Positions 28,526 through 38,190 are shown, numbered from the stretch's first letter. The stretch is 64,000 nucleotides of DNA from Gammaproteobacteria bacterium UBA5078 (GCA_002416505.1 DIAM01000004.1:261369-325368); one strand, 5' to 3'. The notes: a model not told the origin generated them from the letters alone. A program made the numbers and translations.

Positions 28526-29092
28526 ATGAGCATGCCCCCTTTCGAAAATTCTCACGCTAGTAATCACGATAGCGTTGCACCGACCCTCCACATCCCTCTG
28601 ATCGCGGGCTATCGGCCAGATGGCGAGGGCATCGTCGAGCAAGTCGCAGTTACCCCACTTGGCGACGACGACAAGTCGCAGTCAACGAAATCCGTCGCCG
28701 CACAGTATCGTCTCCTGCGCTCACCCGCTTTTGTGCGCGGCCTGGCAGCTGGCGATAAAATCAGCTTCCCAGCCGATACTGCAGAGGGCTATGAGCTGCT
28801 CCAACGCAGCGGAAACCTGTGCCTGCGCGTGTTGAGTAAGAGTAACATAGACGAGGTATTACTGGCTCTGACGCCGGAGATAGAACTTCTCGACGGCGTC
28901 CTCGACATAGAGACCCCGCGTTTGCTGGTCTACAGCATCCACGTCTCCATCGGATTTCAGGCGATAGAGATATTACTCGATCGGATCAGCGGGCAATTCG
29001 CCGGTACGCTCTGGTACTATGGCAACGTATACGACCCCGCCGATGGCGTCACTCCCTTAGACTGGTGGCAAGCGTTTCTCGCCCCGGTGTGA
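28526..29092 (+). CDS. Hypothetical protein, possibly DUF4265-like
   Basis: 188 residues, soluble, no signal peptide. The central part (RLLRSPAFVRGLAAGDKI, a leucine/glutamate-rich stretch, then GFQAIEILLD) resembles DUF4265 proteins in general pattern. I am not certain of this call. 34 bases before yaaA on the same strand. Confidence 0.65.
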   Translation: MSMPPFENSHASNHDSVAPTLHIPLIAGYRPDGEGIVEQVAVTPLGDDDKSQSTKSVAAQYRLLRSPAFVRGLAAGDKISFPADTAEGYELLQRSGNLCLRVLSKSNIDEVLLALTPEIELLDGVLDIETPRLLVYSIHVSIGFQAIEILLDRISGQFAGTLWYYGNVYDPADGVTPLDWWQAFLAPV

Positions 29093-29125
29093 ATACACGA
29101 AATTGAATCTCTTTGAGGCAAGACC

Positions 29126-29899
29126 ATGTTAGTGGTGATATCTCCAGCCAAGTCTCTGGACTATGAGACGCCCGTAAAAATTCGCAAGTTCACACAAGCA
29201 GACTTTCTCGATGACTCTGCACAATTGATATCCCAACTCAAAGGCTTATCGCCCGCGCAAGTGTCCTCGTTAATGTCCATTAGCCCAAAGCTCGGCGAGC
29301 TCAATCGAGAGCGCTTCGCGCAATGGCATACGCCTTTTACTAAGGACAATGCGCGTCAGGCGCTGTTCGCATTCAAGGGGGATGTCTATATCGGCCTAGA
29401 TGCCTATGCGCTCTCCAGTGCCGACATAAGTTTCGCACAGAATCATCTGCGCATTTTATCGGGTTTATACGGCTTGCTGCGCCCACTCGATCTAGTACAG
29501 CCCTACCGCCTCGAGATGGGAACATCGCTTAAGAACGACAATGGATCCTCCCTGTACCAATTTTGGGGCAGCAAGATTACGGACGCATTGAATCAGGAGA
29601 TGGGCGGACAGAAAAACCCAATACTTGTGAACCTAGCATCGAACGAATACTTTAAGGCAGTAAAGCCAGCGCAGCTACGCGCGCAGATTGTCTCCCCCGT
29701 ATTCAAAGATTATAGTAATGGGCAGTACAAAATAGTCAGCTTCTTTGCCAAGAAAGCCAGAGGCTTGATGAGCGCTTACATCATTAAGAATCGACTAAAG
29801 AGGACAGAGGACCTACTCGGCTTCGATGTGGACGGTTATCGCTATAGCGAGAAAGACTCCAAACCCCATGCACCAGTATTCTTACGTAAGGAGGCCTGA
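29126..29899 (+). CDS. yaaA: Peroxide stress protein YaaA
   Basis: 257 residues. Starts MLVVISPAKSLDYETP, the diagnostic YaaA N-terminus, and includes LSGLYGLLRPLDLVQPYRLE and VNLASNEYFKAVKP. YaaA lowers free iron and protects DNA and protein during peroxide stress in E. coli. Confidence 0.95.
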   Translation: MLVVISPAKSLDYETPVKIRKFTQADFLDDSAQLISQLKGLSPAQVSSLMSISPKLGELNRERFAQWHTPFTKDNARQALFAFKGDVYIGLDAYALSSADISFAQNHLRILSGLYGLLRPLDLVQPYRLEMGTSLKNDNGSSLYQFWGSKITDALNQEMGGQKNPILVNLASNEYFKAVKPAQLRAQIVSPVFKDYSNGQYKIVSFFAKKARGLMSAYIIKNRLKRTEDLLGFDVDGYRYSEKDSKPHAPVFLRKEA

Positions 29900-29902
29900 G
29901 CG

Positions 29903-30499
29903 ATGTCGTTGCCTTTCAGCCAGTCATGCGAAAATAACAAAGACTATATTCTGGCGCAGCTACGCAGGCACTTCACCAAGCCCTTCGGTAGAGTATTAGA
30001 GATAGCCGGAGGCACCGGGCAACACGCTGAATATTTCGCCCAACACATGCCTCATTTGCATTGGCAGAGCACGGACGTGCCTGAGAATGTCGAGATGCTC
30101 AACCTGCGCTTGGAGGCGGCCACTCTGCCTAATCTGCCAAGCGCGCGCCCCTTCGACGTTACGCAAGACAAGCTCGCCCACAGCCCCTTGGACTATATTT
30201 TCAGTGCTAACAGCCTGCATATTATGCCTGCCGAGGCCGTGACCCATTTCTTCCGACACATGCGCTACCTACTCGCTAACTCCGGCGTGCTCTGTGTGTA
30301 TGGACCATTCAAATACGAGGGCGAATACACAACTTCAAGCAATGCCGAGTTTGATAACTGGTTAAAGGGAAGAAACTCTGCCAGTGGAATACGAGATTTT
30401 GAAACAGTGCAGTTACTGGCCGAAGAGGCAGGCTTGAGTTTGCTGGAAGACAATGCGATGCCCGCGAACAATCGACTCTTGGTTTGGACTAAGTCCTAG
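29903..30499 (+). CDS. DUF938 family SAM-dependent methyltransferase
   Basis: 198 residues, three bases after yaaA. The SAM-binding glycine motif VLEIAGGTGQHAEYFAQHMP is followed by the DUF938-typical WQSTDVPENVEML and SANSLHIMPAE segments. Substrate unknown. Probably co-transcribed with yaaA. Confidence 0.86.
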   Translation: MSLPFSQSCENNKDYILAQLRRHFTKPFGRVLEIAGGTGQHAEYFAQHMPHLHWQSTDVPENVEMLNLRLEAATLPNLPSARPFDVTQDKLAHSPLDYIFSANSLHIMPAEAVTHFFRHMRYLLANSGVLCVYGPFKYEGEYTTSSNAEFDNWLKGRNSASGIRDFETVQLLAEEAGLSLLEDNAMPANNRLLVWTKS

Positions 30500-30581
30500 T
30501 GAGACTATTTTAGGGAACCCACAACTCGATACGCAGTCAAAGCACAACAACTAATAATGCAGACTCGAATCGATGTGAAAG

Positions 30582-31430
30582 ATGGATGATTTCACCGCAA
30601 GCTTAGCAGACGACTCACTACCCCTCGTGGGAGACATGACATTTCCAGAGGAGTCCAGCGAACCGACGCAGGCCTCATCGCGTCGATACGCGGCTGGCCC
30701 GATACTAGTGAGCGCTCTACTACACGCTATCGGACTCTACGCCTTAGTCGAGTTCCCCATAGACGCGCCGAAGCAGACGAGCACGGAACGTGTCGTGATC
30801 ACTATGCAGCTTGCGCCGCCGACGCAGGCCCGCGGTTCCGAACCAAGCCCAATGGTCCCGTCCGTAGACGCAGGGGCGCGGGAGCCCAAAAACTCTGCGC
30901 CGCGACCTCCAGAGCCTCGATCCCTTCCCCCGCCTGTTGTCGATCTACCCCAGCAGCCCGAGCCCCTCGTCTCTATCGACCCGACTCCCGCGCCATTGCC
31001 CGCTCCGGATTCACCCGCCCCTACACGCCTTGCAGTTCGGCAGATGGTGGAGCGATTGCGTAGTGAGCAGGAGCAGCAAGCCGTCATTCGAGCGTGTACA
31101 CCCCAGCAGAAACTCAATCCTATGTTGCTCTGCGCCGATGGGGCAGCCACGGCATTCGATAACGCCCTGCCCGACGCAGGCGATGGCTTTTTCGCCGCCA
31201 ACCCGAGGCATACGGATTTCGCCGCAAGCCAGGCAAGGAACCGGCGCCTCGCCAATAGTCTGCGCGACTCTGGAATGTCTCGCAGTGATATAGACCGCTA
31301 TATCAAGGACTTTGACGTTAACTCCCAGCAGAGGAGTACGTCTGGAGATGCCCGCGCGAACGCGGTGCGAGATCAGATGTTTCGCAACGATTCGACCTAT
31401 CAACAGATGAAGCGTGCACTGAATCCCTAG
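30582..31430 (+). CDS. Proline-rich TonB-like membrane-anchored protein
   Basis: 282 residues. A cytoplasmic N-tail of about 37 residues is followed by one hydrophobic helix (about 41-58), then a periplasmic region very rich in proline (about 75-150). This resembles TonB or TolA spacers. The C-terminal 130 residues do not show the TonB energy-transfer domain and hold two cysteines (RACTPQ and MLLCADG). Function unknown; it may act as a spanning linker between the membranes. Confidence 0.72.
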   Translation: MDDFTASLADDSLPLVGDMTFPEESSEPTQASSRRYAAGPILVSALLHAIGLYALVEFPIDAPKQTSTERVVITMQLAPPTQARGSEPSPMVPSVDAGAREPKNSAPRPPEPRSLPPPVVDLPQQPEPLVSIDPTPAPLPAPDSPAPTRLAVRQMVERLRSEQEQQAVIRACTPQQKLNPMLLCADGAATAFDNALPDAGDGFFAANPRHTDFAASQARNRRLANSLRDSGMSRSDIDRYIKDFDVNSQQRSTSGDARANAVRDQMFRNDSTYQQMKRALNP

Positions 31431-31445
31431 TCTCTTGCTAGCACG

Positions 31446-32168
31446 CTAGTGAGTGCCGTGTTCGTATTGCGCCTCATGCTCCATCAACACTTCTCTGATC
31501 GCGGCAGCCCAAATATCGTAGCCCTTCTCGTTCAGATGCAGGTCGTCATCGCGAAAAATATCCCTCATCACCGTGCCATCGGGCTGCATGAACGGCGTGG
31601 CGACATCGATGTAGTGGATCAGGGGGTCCGCTGCGGCTAGCGCTTGATAGCGCTCATTGACTTCGAGCGCCGCAGGCCAAGTAGCCTCTCTGGCGACACT
31701 TGGCTTAACCGCAAGCAGGTAAATACGTGCCTGCGGTAGTTGCGCATGTATGCGCGCGACGATCTGCTCAAGCTGACTGATAATCGTCTGAGTTGGAATA
31801 TTATTGCGGCCGGTATCGTTGTCACCCTCATAGAGCAGAATCGCGCGAGGCTTATAGGCCAGCGCGACGCGATCGAGATAGTGCAGCACGTCATTCATCA
31901 CACTACCGCCGAAGCCGCGCGGGATGACCGTGAGTGGCGCGAGGTCTGCGGGCGCATCCTCGTTCCAAAAATAGATGCTGGAACTACCCGTTAAGACAAT
32001 AGCATTGGCTGGCGGTGGCGAGATCTTATCTTTCGCCTCGAAGGCCTCGATAGCCTGTTCGAAGCGCGTCGGATCAGGCAGCTCTTGCGCGACGATTTGC
32101 GCACCCAGAGCAGTAAACAGAAACGCCGTAAGAAGGCAGCTAAACAGATGACGAGTAGATAAAGACAT
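31446..32168 (-). CDS. SGNH/GDSL-type hydrolase, secreted
   Basis: 240 residues with an N-terminal signal peptide (cleavage near AQIVAQ). Block I is TGSSSIYFW, with Ser replacing the Asp of GDSL; block II has RGFGGS, block III YEGDNDTG and block V DDLHLN with catalytic Asp/His. Likely an esterase or lipase/acylhydrolase acting in the periplasm; substrate unknown. Confidence 0.82.
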   Translation of the reverse strand: MSLSTRHLFSCLLTAFLFTALGAQIVAQELPDPTRFEQAIEAFEAKDKISPPPANAIVLTGSSSIYFWNEDAPADLAPLTVIPRGFGGSVMNDVLHYLDRVALAYKPRAILLYEGDNDTGRNNIPTQTIISQLEQIVARIHAQLPQARIYLLAVKPSVAREATWPAALEVNERYQALAAADPLIHYIDVATPFMQPDGTVMRDIFRDDDLHLNEKGYDIWAAAIREVLMEHEAQYEHGTH

Positions 32169-32242
32169 GGCGCTTTCCTATTTATTATTGTCGAGACTTT
32201 GAGCCTAATCTGCCACAGTTGATGAGCTTAGGAAAGCGCTCC

Positions 32243-33076
32243 CTAGCCAAAGCTGCGCCGTAGGCACCTAATGCGCACATCGATACTGAGACTGAGGCGC
32301 TCCAGCGCGGCGGCATTTTCTCGGCCGGCTTGGCTCGCACGGTAAAGATGCGGTGTCATCGCGAGTAGATCCGCAATCGCCTCGCGGGATTCCAGGACGA
32401 TGTTAAAACACAGCGCTCTTTCATCGATTAGGCTAAAGCCCTCGGGCAGCGGCGCCTCGCCTTCGCGTGGCGGTTTCAAGCTTGGATAAATCACCTCGCG
32501 TAATTCGCGTAGATGCTGCTCTCCCGTGTCGACCTGAATTAGCAGGCCATCTGTTTTCATAACCCGTGCGAATTCCGCATAGACTGGGAAGCCGAACAGA
32601 CACAGCACACAGTCGAGCGTGCCAGAGACCACGGGCAGATTGGCGTTGCTGCCCACCACCCAGGTAGATGATTTGTCTGACTTCGCAGCGGCCTGCACCG
32701 CCCATTTCGATATATCGAGACCGAGGATAGACAATGACATGCCTGTGCTTTGTACCTCGCGCAGGTAGTAGCCCTCACCGCAGCCCGCGTCTAAGCAACT
32801 CAATGGCCCATGGCTATGAGCGCGGAGCGTCTCGGCCAGGGCTTGTGCGATAGGCGCATAGTAGCCCGCGCTCAGGAAGTGGCGCCGCGCCGCAACCATC
32901 TCTTTGCTATCGCCGGGGTCCTTGGAGCGCTTATTCTGCACGGGGAGCAGATGCACATAGCCTTCACGGGCCACGTCATAGCTATGTCCCGCCTCGCATC
33001 TCCAGCTCATGTCGCGACGCGTAAGGGCGCTGCCATCTAGTGGGCAACGCAGTGCTTGGAAGGGAAGGCTCGGCAT
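32243..33076 (-). CDS. rlmA: 23S rRNA (guanine-N1)-methyltransferase RlmA
   Basis: 277 residues from ATG 33076; a longer frame to 33175 is not needed. A short N-terminal zinc-like segment (CPLDGSALTRR, then CEAGHSYDVAREGYVHL) precedes the family-defining LLPVQNKRSKDPGDSKEMV and the SAM motif CLDAGCGEGYYLRE. The enzyme methylates G745-type positions in 23S rRNA. The second cysteine of the E. coli zinc site (CxxC) reads Asp here. Confidence 0.9.
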   Translation of the reverse strand: MPSLPFQALRCPLDGSALTRRDMSWRCEAGHSYDVAREGYVHLLPVQNKRSKDPGDSKEMVAARRHFLSAGYYAPIAQALAETLRAHSHGPLSCLDAGCGEGYYLREVQSTGMSLSILGLDISKWAVQAAAKSDKSSTWVVGSNANLPVVSGTLDCVLCLFGFPVYAEFARVMKTDGLLIQVDTGEQHLRELREVIYPSLKPPREGEAPLPEGFSLIDERALCFNIVLESREAIADLLAMTPHLYRASQAGRENAAALERLSLSIDVRIRCLRRSFG

Positions 33077-33087
33077 AGTGGCAGACG

Positions 33088-34593
33088 CTATAGAGCGTAG
33101 ATGGCCCCGTATTTCTCGCGCACATAGTCTACAAACGGTTGCGCGCTTAGGGCGCTGCCTGTGGCGCGCTCGCACAGTGCCGCCGGATCGAACTTACTGC
33201 CGTGTTGATGCACATTCTGATGCAGCCACGCTAGTAGACGCGTGCTATCTCCTCTCGCCAGTTCCGCCTCGATTAGGGAGTCCTGCTGTTTCGCAGCCGC
33301 GACGAATTGTGCGGAATACAGATTGCCGAGTGTGTAGGTTGGGAAATAGCCAAATGCCGCCAGCGACCAATGTACGTCTTGCAACACACCCTCGGTGTCG
33401 GTTTTTGGAGCCACGCCTAGCAGCTCTTGCATCTTCGTGCGCCACGCCTCTGGCAGGTCCGCTACGCGCAGCTCGCCATTGATCAGCATCTGCTCTAACT
33501 CGAAGCGCAGCATGATGTGCATATTATAGGTGAGCTCGTCTGCCTCAACGCGAATGAGAGAGGGCTGGACTTTATTGATGGCACGGTAAAACTGCTCAAC
33601 ACTAGTGCCGGTGAGCTGATTTGGGAAGTGACGCGCCAGCTCGGGAAAATGCACCTGCCAATAGCCGAGGCTGCGACCCACCTGATTCTCGATGAGGCGC
33701 GACTGGCTTTCGTGTATACCCGAGGACGTCCCCCTGCCGAGCGGTGTACGGTCCAGGTCCTCTGCGATGCCTTGTTCATACATGGCATGGCCGGTTTCAT
33801 GCAACACGGCAAAAATCGACGAGACTGCATACTCGGGTGCAAAGCGCGTAGTTATACGCACGTCATTGCGACCGAAACTGGTGCTAAACGGATGATGCAC
33901 CTCGCCTAGGTGGCCGCGCTTGAAATCATAGCCCACGGACTCCGCGGCGTAATGACACATCGCTCTCTGCGCCGCTATGGGAAAATCCTGTTTCAACATG
34001 CGATCATCGACAGCATCGAGCTTCTCGCCGATGGCCATTACTAAGGGTACTGTCTCACTCTTTAACGTTGCGAAAATACGGCGCACGTCGGCTGTCTTCA
34101 TGCCACGCTCGTGCTGGCCTAAGAGCGCGTCATATCTCTCGTCTTCATAGCCATAGATCTCGGCGCTCTCTTGAGCCAAGGCCACGGCGGCCTCTAGATG
34201 GGGCTGAAAACTCGCAAAATCGTTGTCTTGGCGGGCCTTTGCCCACGCCGCCCCAGCTGCGCCCGTGATCGAACTACTGCGCTTCACGAACTCGGAACTA
34301 AAGCGGCGCTGTTCATCATAAGTACGGCGCACGGAACGCAGCATGCTCGCCTTAGTACTATCATAGTCTGCACCGGCCTGTTCTAGTTCGGAGGCGGCGA
34401 GTAAGTCGCCCAGCTCACTACTTGTAGAGAGCTCATGGGCGATGGCGCTCAGCGTCGACACTTGTGCCGTTCGCCCCGCATTGCCCTCTATCGGCATATA
34501 GGTTTCACGGTCCCAGTGCAATACCGCGATGGACTTCTCCACATCCGCAATGGTGTGAAGTTTCTCTAGAAACTGGGCGTATTTTTGACTCAT
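33088..34593 (-). CDS. M32-family metallocarboxypeptidase (Taq type)
   Basis: 501 residues, starting at ATG 34593 rather than a TTG six codons upstream. The metal-binding HETGH motif lies at about 265-269, and the downstream IHESQSR segment supplies the third ligand. Length is usual for the family. It removes C-terminal residues from peptides in the cytoplasm. It lies 12 bases upstream of rlmA on the same strand. Confidence 0.92.
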   Translation of the reverse strand: MSQKYAQFLEKLHTIADVEKSIAVLHWDRETYMPIEGNAGRTAQVSTLSAIAHELSTSSELGDLLAASELEQAGADYDSTKASMLRSVRRTYDEQRRFSSEFVKRSSSITGAAGAAWAKARQDNDFASFQPHLEAAVALAQESAEIYGYEDERYDALLGQHERGMKTADVRRIFATLKSETVPLVMAIGEKLDAVDDRMLKQDFPIAAQRAMCHYAAESVGYDFKRGHLGEVHHPFSTSFGRNDVRITTRFAPEYAVSSIFAVLHETGHAMYEQGIAEDLDRTPLGRGTSSGIHESQSRLIENQVGRSLGYWQVHFPELARHFPNQLTGTSVEQFYRAINKVQPSLIRVEADELTYNMHIMLRFELEQMLINGELRVADLPEAWRTKMQELLGVAPKTDTEGVLQDVHWSLAAFGYFPTYTLGNLYSAQFVAAAKQQDSLIEAELARGDSTRLLAWLHQNVHQHGSKFDPAALCERATGSALSAQPFVDYVREKYGAIYAL

Positions 34594-34624
34594 AGTTTTT
34601 CTCGACTTCAAATGACTGCGGGGG

Positions 34625-34903
34625 CTATTTGCTGCCCCAGATTTTGGCTACCGCGCGGTCGCTGCCTAGGGCTCCAACGACAAGACAGAAGACACTGACC
34701 AACGCGAAGACAACCGTCGGTATATAGGCACCCGCACCGCCGGCGACGCTACCGAAATACAGGGAGACAATGCACAGGAGTAAGAACAAAGAACCCACCG
34801 CCAGCAAGATATTGCGATGGGATGGTCGATAGTTAAAGGGCTCTTCCCCGCCCTCGAAGAGATTGAGTATTGGGGCGAATATTTTTCTTAGCGTGTCTTT
34901 CAT
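34625..34903 (-). CDS. Small hypothetical membrane protein, two helices
   Basis: 92 residues with hydrophobic helices at about 32-52 and 60-80 and a charged N-terminus. No named family recognised. It is on the same strand as its M32 and VOC neighbours. Confidence 0.65.
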   Translation of the reverse strand: MKDTLRKIFAPILNLFEGGEEPFNYRPSHRNILLAVGSLFLLLCIVSLYFGSVAGGAGAYIPTVVFALVSVFCLVVGALGSDRAVAKIWGSK

Positions 34904-34934
34904 ATAGTCTGTCTACTCCACTTTGCGTCGCGAG

Positions 34935-35306
34935 TTAGCGATGTTGATCGACCAATATCTGATTGCCATCGGGGTCCACCAGCGTGAAAAAATCTGGCCC
35001 ACTGCCATTCTCGTCGGCCTCCTTTGTCGGGGCCAAGCCTTCGGCCTTGAGCTGACTCTGCAATTGTCGAACATCCGTGAAGGGGTCCACGTTGTGCCCA
35101 TCGGCATCCCAGCCCGGATTGAAGGTAAGGATGTTCTGATCGAACATGCCCTGGAACAAACCTATCTTGCAGGAGGCGTTGCGTAGAACTAACCAATGCT
35201 CGTCGATGTTGCCGGCTACGACTACGAAGCCTAATCTCTCGTAGAACTGCTTAGACTTGTGGATATCCTTAACCGTTAAACTAATTGAAAAGTTTCCTAG
35301 TTGCAT
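34935..35306 (-). CDS. VOC (glyoxalase/bleomycin-resistance fold) family protein
   Basis: 123 residues with the VOC fold: SLTVKDIHKSKQFYERLGF, then a C-terminal metal/substrate half DFFTLVDPDGNQILVDQH. GAGGAG 6 bases before the ATG. Could be a dioxygenase, isomerase or resistance protein; substrate unknown. It lies 17 bases downstream of a GNAT gene. Confidence 0.85.
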   Translation of the reverse strand: MQLGNFSISLTVKDIHKSKQFYERLGFVVVAGNIDEHWLVLRNASCKIGLFQGMFDQNILTFNPGWDADGHNVDPFTDVRQLQSQLKAEGLAPTKEADENGSGPDFFTLVDPDGNQILVDQHR

Positions 35307-35323
35307 ATCTGGCTCCTCAATAG

Positions 35324-35872
35324 CTATTTTCTGGGATGTTTAGCGAAATACTCCCCTGCACTAAGTTCATAGTGCTTCAGGACTCTATTATGACCGCTTA
35401 AGGTCACAGTCACATCCCCAATATAATGCAATCCGTTCTTGACGATGACCCGCGCCGACGCCACATTCTCCGGCAAGTGTCGTGCAAACTGCTTAGTCAG
35501 GCCGAGTGTATTGAAGCCGAAGTCGATCAAGGCCGCCGCAGCCTCCGTACAATAGCCGCAACCCCAGTAGGGCACGCCTATCCAGTAGCCGAACTCTGCC
35601 TCGCTCTGGCGTATCGCAACAAAGCTAATGGCGCCAATGAGTGTCTGTGTCTCTCTCAGGATGATGGCATAGGAGAGCGATGTTCTCTCGCTCCATGCCG
35701 CGACGTGACCGCCGATCCACTCCTCGGCCATGCCATCGAGGTAGGGGTGGGGCAAGGCCGCCGTCATGTCCGCGATCCGCTTGTCGCCAGCGAGGCCCTG
35801 CACGCGCTTCGCATCACCAAATGTGAAGGGCCGAAGAAGTAGTCGCGGGCTTTTTAGGAGAGGCTGTTCCAT
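35324..35872 (-). CDS. GNAT family N-acetyltransferase (RimJ/RimL-like)
   Basis: 182 residues. Typical RimJ/L layout: SPRLLLRPFTFGDAKRVQGL at the N-terminus, EFGYWIGVPYWGCGYCTEAA at the acetyl-CoA loop, and ENVASARVIVKNGLHYIGD near the end. Transfers acetyl from acetyl-CoA to an N-terminus or small molecule. Part of a - strand group with the VOC protein. Confidence 0.88.
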   Translation of the reverse strand: MEQPLLKSPRLLLRPFTFGDAKRVQGLAGDKRIADMTAALPHPYLDGMAEEWIGGHVAAWSERTSLSYAIILRETQTLIGAISFVAIRQSEAEFGYWIGVPYWGCGYCTEAAAALIDFGFNTLGLTKQFARHLPENVASARVIVKNGLHYIGDVTVTLSGHNRVLKHYELSAGEYFAKHPRK

Positions 35873-36065
35873 GTAAATCTCTCAAGGAAGCAGGAGTAGG
35901 GTCAAGGCTACAGGAATAAGCTGCTGTGCAATAAACGCCCTGGAGCGAAGGTGAACGAACCTGCGCTCAATAAGCCTCCCACATAGAGGCCTATCATATT
36001 GCCTTTATGTTGCTTTATATCGCCTCTGCGCGCTGCAAGATAGGCGAATTGCAAATAACTCATTG

Positions 36066-36695
36066 CTAGACCACCTTGACGTAGAAAAATAGGTCCGTCG
36101 TTTCCGCACTATCTTCTTGAACATAGGTTTTGCGTTCCAGCTCAAGTATTTCGAACCCATTTCGGATTAGAAGATCTTGCAGAAATTCTTCCCTGTAGAA
36201 GTAGGTGTAGACGCGATCCTCTCGGTCTGGTTCTCGGCAGCCAGAATCCGCGTAGTCGCCTGACATAGTACTGAGATAAAAGATTCCGCCTGCTCGCAAC
36301 ATGGAGCGTGCATCGCTCACAAATTTTTCTACTTCGCCTTTGTCCAAATAGGGCACACAGAAGCCCGCAATAAGCGCGTCGAAGCACTTGCCAATCGATA
36401 CTATGTCACGGCTATCGCGAAGCTCGAAAAAACCAGAAGGAACTGCCGCTCGCGCAAGGGACAGCATTGCAGGGGCGAGATCTGTGCCATGGACTCGCAG
36501 CCTAGGATGACGGCCGAGCAAATAGTGGCTAATGTTTGCTGGGCCACAGGCAACATCAAGAATACTCGCCCTATCTTCGATTAGTGCACTTAGTTTCTCG
36601 TAGGTCTTTACATAGGGCTCGAAGGCCGCGAATTTTTCTTGATAAGGCTTGGCGTATTTGTCGAAAGTGTTGACAGTCTCCGTTAGCTTGTTCAT
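36066..36695 (-). CDS. Class I SAM-dependent methyltransferase
   Basis: 209 residues. The SAM motif is SILDVACGPANISHYLLGRH, with acidic HGTDLAPAM following, and motif IV is IAGFCVPYLDKGEVEKFV. Substrate unknown; similar to small-molecule methyltransferases. Confidence 0.87.
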   Translation of the reverse strand: MNKLTETVNTFDKYAKPYQEKFAAFEPYVKTYEKLSALIEDRASILDVACGPANISHYLLGRHPRLRVHGTDLAPAMLSLARAAVPSGFFELRDSRDIVSIGKCFDALIAGFCVPYLDKGEVEKFVSDARSMLRAGGIFYLSTMSGDYADSGCREPDREDRVYTYFYREEFLQDLLIRNGFEILELERKTYVQEDSAETTDLFFYVKVV

Positions 36696-36869
36696 GGAAG
36701 TTTTCTCATCATTGCCGAATCAGGTGTCACTTAGTTGTGCCATTTTTAATATCCTATTCCAGTTACGCACTCCCATAGCCTCTAGAATGGAGACGAGCTC
36801 TTTCATTGCCAGAATATCTTTCCCCCTACGTTGATGCCACGCAACAGCGCTAAGAGTTTATCCATCTTC

Positions 36870-37481
36870 TCATTCGTTCTTCGTGGGCATTGCCACATAG
36901 GATGGGAGCTTCTCTATGTCCCTAAACCAACGCAGGATGTGGGGATAGCCGGCGAGATCGAAGCCACCCTCGTGCGCTACCTGTGTATAGGCATAGAGAG
37001 CGATATCGGCGATCGTAATGCTCTCTCCGACTAGATAGTCTTGCCGAGATAGCTGTTCGTTCATGATCCCTAAGGCCTTATGACCGCCGGCTTGCTTGCC
37101 GTGGTACTCCGCCTCGCGCTCCTTTGGCAGACCTAGGTATTTTTTGATGTAACGGGCCGTGGCAATATAGGGTTCGTGGCTGTACTGCTCGAAGAACATC
37201 CATTGCAATACCTTAGCCCTGTCCCATCGCGATTCCGGTAGAAAGGGCGTGCCGTCGGCTAGGTAGTTGAGAATCGCATTAGACTCCCATAGTGTTTTAC
37301 CGTCTCCAAAATCTATCACCGGAATGCGCGCGTTCGGATTCAAGCGTTTGAATGACTCGGTATGGGTTTCCTGCGCAAGAATATTCACGTGCACCCATTC
37401 AAACTCGGTACCCAAGAATTCCAATAGCATTTTAATCTTGTAGCAGTTCCCGGACAGGATATCGCCGTACACCTTGATCAT
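36870..37481 (-). CDS. Glutathione S-transferase family protein
   Basis: 203 residues, complete. N-terminal thioredoxin-like domain starts MIKVYGDILSGNCYKIKMLL with Ser/Cys near the glutathione thiol; NPNARIPVIDFGDGKTLWES is the G-site loop. The C-terminal helical domain contains the conserved SITIADIALYAYT. Substrate unknown. Confidence 0.9.
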   Translation of the reverse strand: MIKVYGDILSGNCYKIKMLLEFLGTEFEWVHVNILAQETHTESFKRLNPNARIPVIDFGDGKTLWESNAILNYLADGTPFLPESRWDRAKVLQWMFFEQYSHEPYIATARYIKKYLGLPKEREAEYHGKQAGGHKALGIMNEQLSRQDYLVGESITIADIALYAYTQVAHEGGFDLAGYPHILRWFRDIEKLPSYVAMPTKNE

Positions 37482-37534
37482 CTCATCTCTCCACTAATTC
37501 TTGCGCGCTCAGTTAAATTTCTAAGTGTACTGAA

Positions 37535-38164
37535 TCATTGCCGGCCCTGGTCGAAGGCGACAAAGGCTCCGAGGCCGATCATGATGCTTCCCGCACCTCT
37601 ATTCATATTGCGGGCCGCCCGCGGACTGTCGTCTAGGAATGGCAGCAGCCGTGTAGTACCGAATACGACAGTGAAGTCTGCCAGCATATTGAAGAGCACA
37701 CAGATCAGACCTAGTAATAGAAATTGCGGCATCAACGCTGCGCTCTGATCCACAAACTGCGGGATGAAGGCTAGAAAGAACAGCGCCGTCTTCACATTGA
37801 AGATCTCCGTTAAGGCTCCCTCCACGAATACTCGTCTGCCCCCCGAGGCCTGGATGGGTAGAGGACGCAAAGAGAACTGCGCCTGTTGCAATGTGCGCAC
37901 CCCAAGATAAACAAGATACGCGGCACCTAAATACTTAATCAATGTAAACGCCTCTGCCGAGGCGAACAATATGGCAGAGAGGCCTATCGCCGATATCGCC
38001 ACATGCACCAAGCCTCCCGATGCCGCTCCTAGTGTCGAGGCGATGCCATCGATTCTGCCGCCCGCCACAGTACGTGCCATGACGTATAGAATACTCGGCC
38101 CGGGTGTGAAGGCTAAGACCACGGCGGCGATGAAGAAGGGTATGAGATTAATGGGCTCCGGCAT
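37535..38164 (-). CDS. LysE/RhtB family exporter (first copy)
   Basis: 209 residues, six helices, start ATG 38164 with AAGGA upstream; a TTG at 38182 is in frame. N-terminal motif FTPGPSILYVMARTVAGGR is typical of LysE/RhtB amino-acid exporters. It is followed by an adjacent paralogue, as if by tandem duplication. Confidence 0.88.
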   Translation of the reverse strand: MPEPINLIPFFIAAVVLAFTPGPSILYVMARTVAGGRIDGIASTLGAASGGLVHVAISAIGLSAILFASAEAFTLIKYLGAAYLVYLGVRTLQQAQFSLRPLPIQASGGRRVFVEGALTEIFNVKTALFFLAFIPQFVDQSAALMPQFLLLGLICVLFNMLADFTVVFGTTRLLPFLDDSPRAARNMNRGAGSIMIGLGAFVAFDQGRQ

Positions 38165-38190
38165 GTTTTGCGTCCTTTTCAACTAGGGGT

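Noticed and set aside
36696..36869. Gap between methyltransferase and GST searched for a small gene
   Set aside because: Only a short frame without motif or ribosome site; nothing supported.
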